Source: Sneathiella glossodoripedis JCM 23214 (GTDB taxonomy: Bacteria; Pseudomonadota; Alphaproteobacteria; Sneathiellales; Sneathiellaceae). From it: a DNA stretch of 64,000 bases. Position numbers and translations under genes: made by a program. The stretch spans positions 744,001 to 808,000 of the forward strand of contig NZ_BAMS01000001.1 in the NCBI RefSeq assembly GCF_000616095.1, in the 5' to 3' direction. A model generated the notes under the pieces. That model did not search any database and was not told the origin of the DNA. It was given only the letters and a program-made list of their open reading frames with translations. Of this stretch, positions 63,857-64,000 are shown in pieces; position 1 is the stretch's first letter, and each line of letters starts with the position of its first letter.

Positions 63857-64000
63857 ATGAGCATACAGACAACTGAAAATGATCCATCTACATTAATCTC
63901 ATCCGGCGCGTCTTGGGTGAGATTAAGCATATTCCGGGACTTGGTTTTTATACTCTTTTGAAAAAAGAGATTTTACGGTTCCTGAAAGTGCCGCTGCAAA
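63857..64000 (+). CDS. Start of an ABC-2-type permease gene (3' partial, probably frameshifted)
   Basis: From about 63915 frame 1 reads GEIKHIPGLGFYTLLKKEILRFLKVPLQ to the window edge, resembling the N-terminus of YadH-like ABC-2 permeases. The ATG at 63857 (MSIQTTENDPSTLISSGAS) is in frame 2 and stops after 34 codons. One missing base near 63913 would join them. The join is inferred; a TTG start at 63910 in frame 1 is an alternative. Confidence 0.4.

Noticed and set aside
1-64000. CRISPR arrays, prophage, insertion sequences, rRNA operons
   Set aside because: I saw no regularly spaced repeats, phage structural or integrase genes, transposases with terminal repeats, or rRNA sequence.

Overview
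The window looks like a chromosomal segment of a marine-type alphaproteobacterium, broadly Rhodospirillales/Sneathiellales/Kiloniellales-like; I cannot fix the genus from sequence alone. The evidence is a set of neighbourhoods typical of alphaproteobacteria: metXW, chorismate mutase-hisC-tyrC, ftsEX next to a zinc-ribbon membrane protein with hpt and cpdR, a liv ABC operon carrying a DUF6867 gene, yqaA-dsbB-coq7, the ethylmalonyl-CoA genes ecm/ccr/mcd, and HIG1-pduO-etfBA-hbd. I see no prophage, insertion sequence, CRISPR array or rRNA. One tRNA (Leu-CAA) is present.

Layout: 0-3.2 kb, polyhydroxybutyrate genes (phaC-like, phaA, phaB). 3.3-8.1 kb, a DMT exporter, glyoxalases gloB/gloA, a methyltransferase and metXW. 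8.2-15.2 kb, aromatic amino-acid genes, DUF2125, two more DMT exporters, ChaC and DUF1127. 15.2-22.3 kb, an orphan solute-binding protein, then a five-gene iron-type operon behind a Fur-box-like palindrome (porin, imelysin, di-heme DUF1111 protein, second imelysin, DUF1513). 22.3-30.1 kb, B12-dependent ribonucleotide reductase, plsC-ydcF-HAD-ftsX-ftsE, zinc-ribbon protein, hpt, cpdR. 30.2-37.5 kb, a cysteine-less thiolase-like protein with a DUF35 partner, then livHMGF-DUF6867-livJ. 37.7-45.8 kb, tRNA-Leu, an orphan response regulator, yqaA, dsbB, coq7, HNH, alkA-like, ctpA, gluQ and a second orphan binding protein. 45.8-48.4 kb, a poorly conserved A/T-rich accessory patch with a decayed MAPEG gene, two unrecognised proteins, an XRE regulator and structured intergenic DNA. 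48.4-53.8 kb, ecm divergent from ccr-mcd. 53.8-64 kb, two FAD oxidoreductases, YihY, HIG1, pduO, etfBA, hbd, a fourth DMT exporter, a thiolase, arsC and the start of an ABC permease.

Much of the window serves acetyl-CoA/acyl-CoA handling. Thiolases and PhaB make and reduce acetoacetyl-CoA for polymer storage. Crotonyl-CoA carboxylase/reductase, ethylmalonyl-CoA mutase and methylsuccinyl-CoA dehydrogenase form the middle of the ethylmalonyl-CoA pathway. ETF takes electrons from acyl-CoA dehydrogenases such as Mcd. PduO makes the adenosylcobalamin needed by the mutase and by NrdJ.

Seven conserved genes (phaC-like, phaA, phaB, DUF1513, livF, etfB, etfA) and probably an eighth at the right edge each carry a single 1-base indel, mostly at short homopolymers. 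Both halves of every gene remain intact and family-like. This pattern fits uncorrected sequencing errors better than gene death, so these genes are given as single spans with the indel located.
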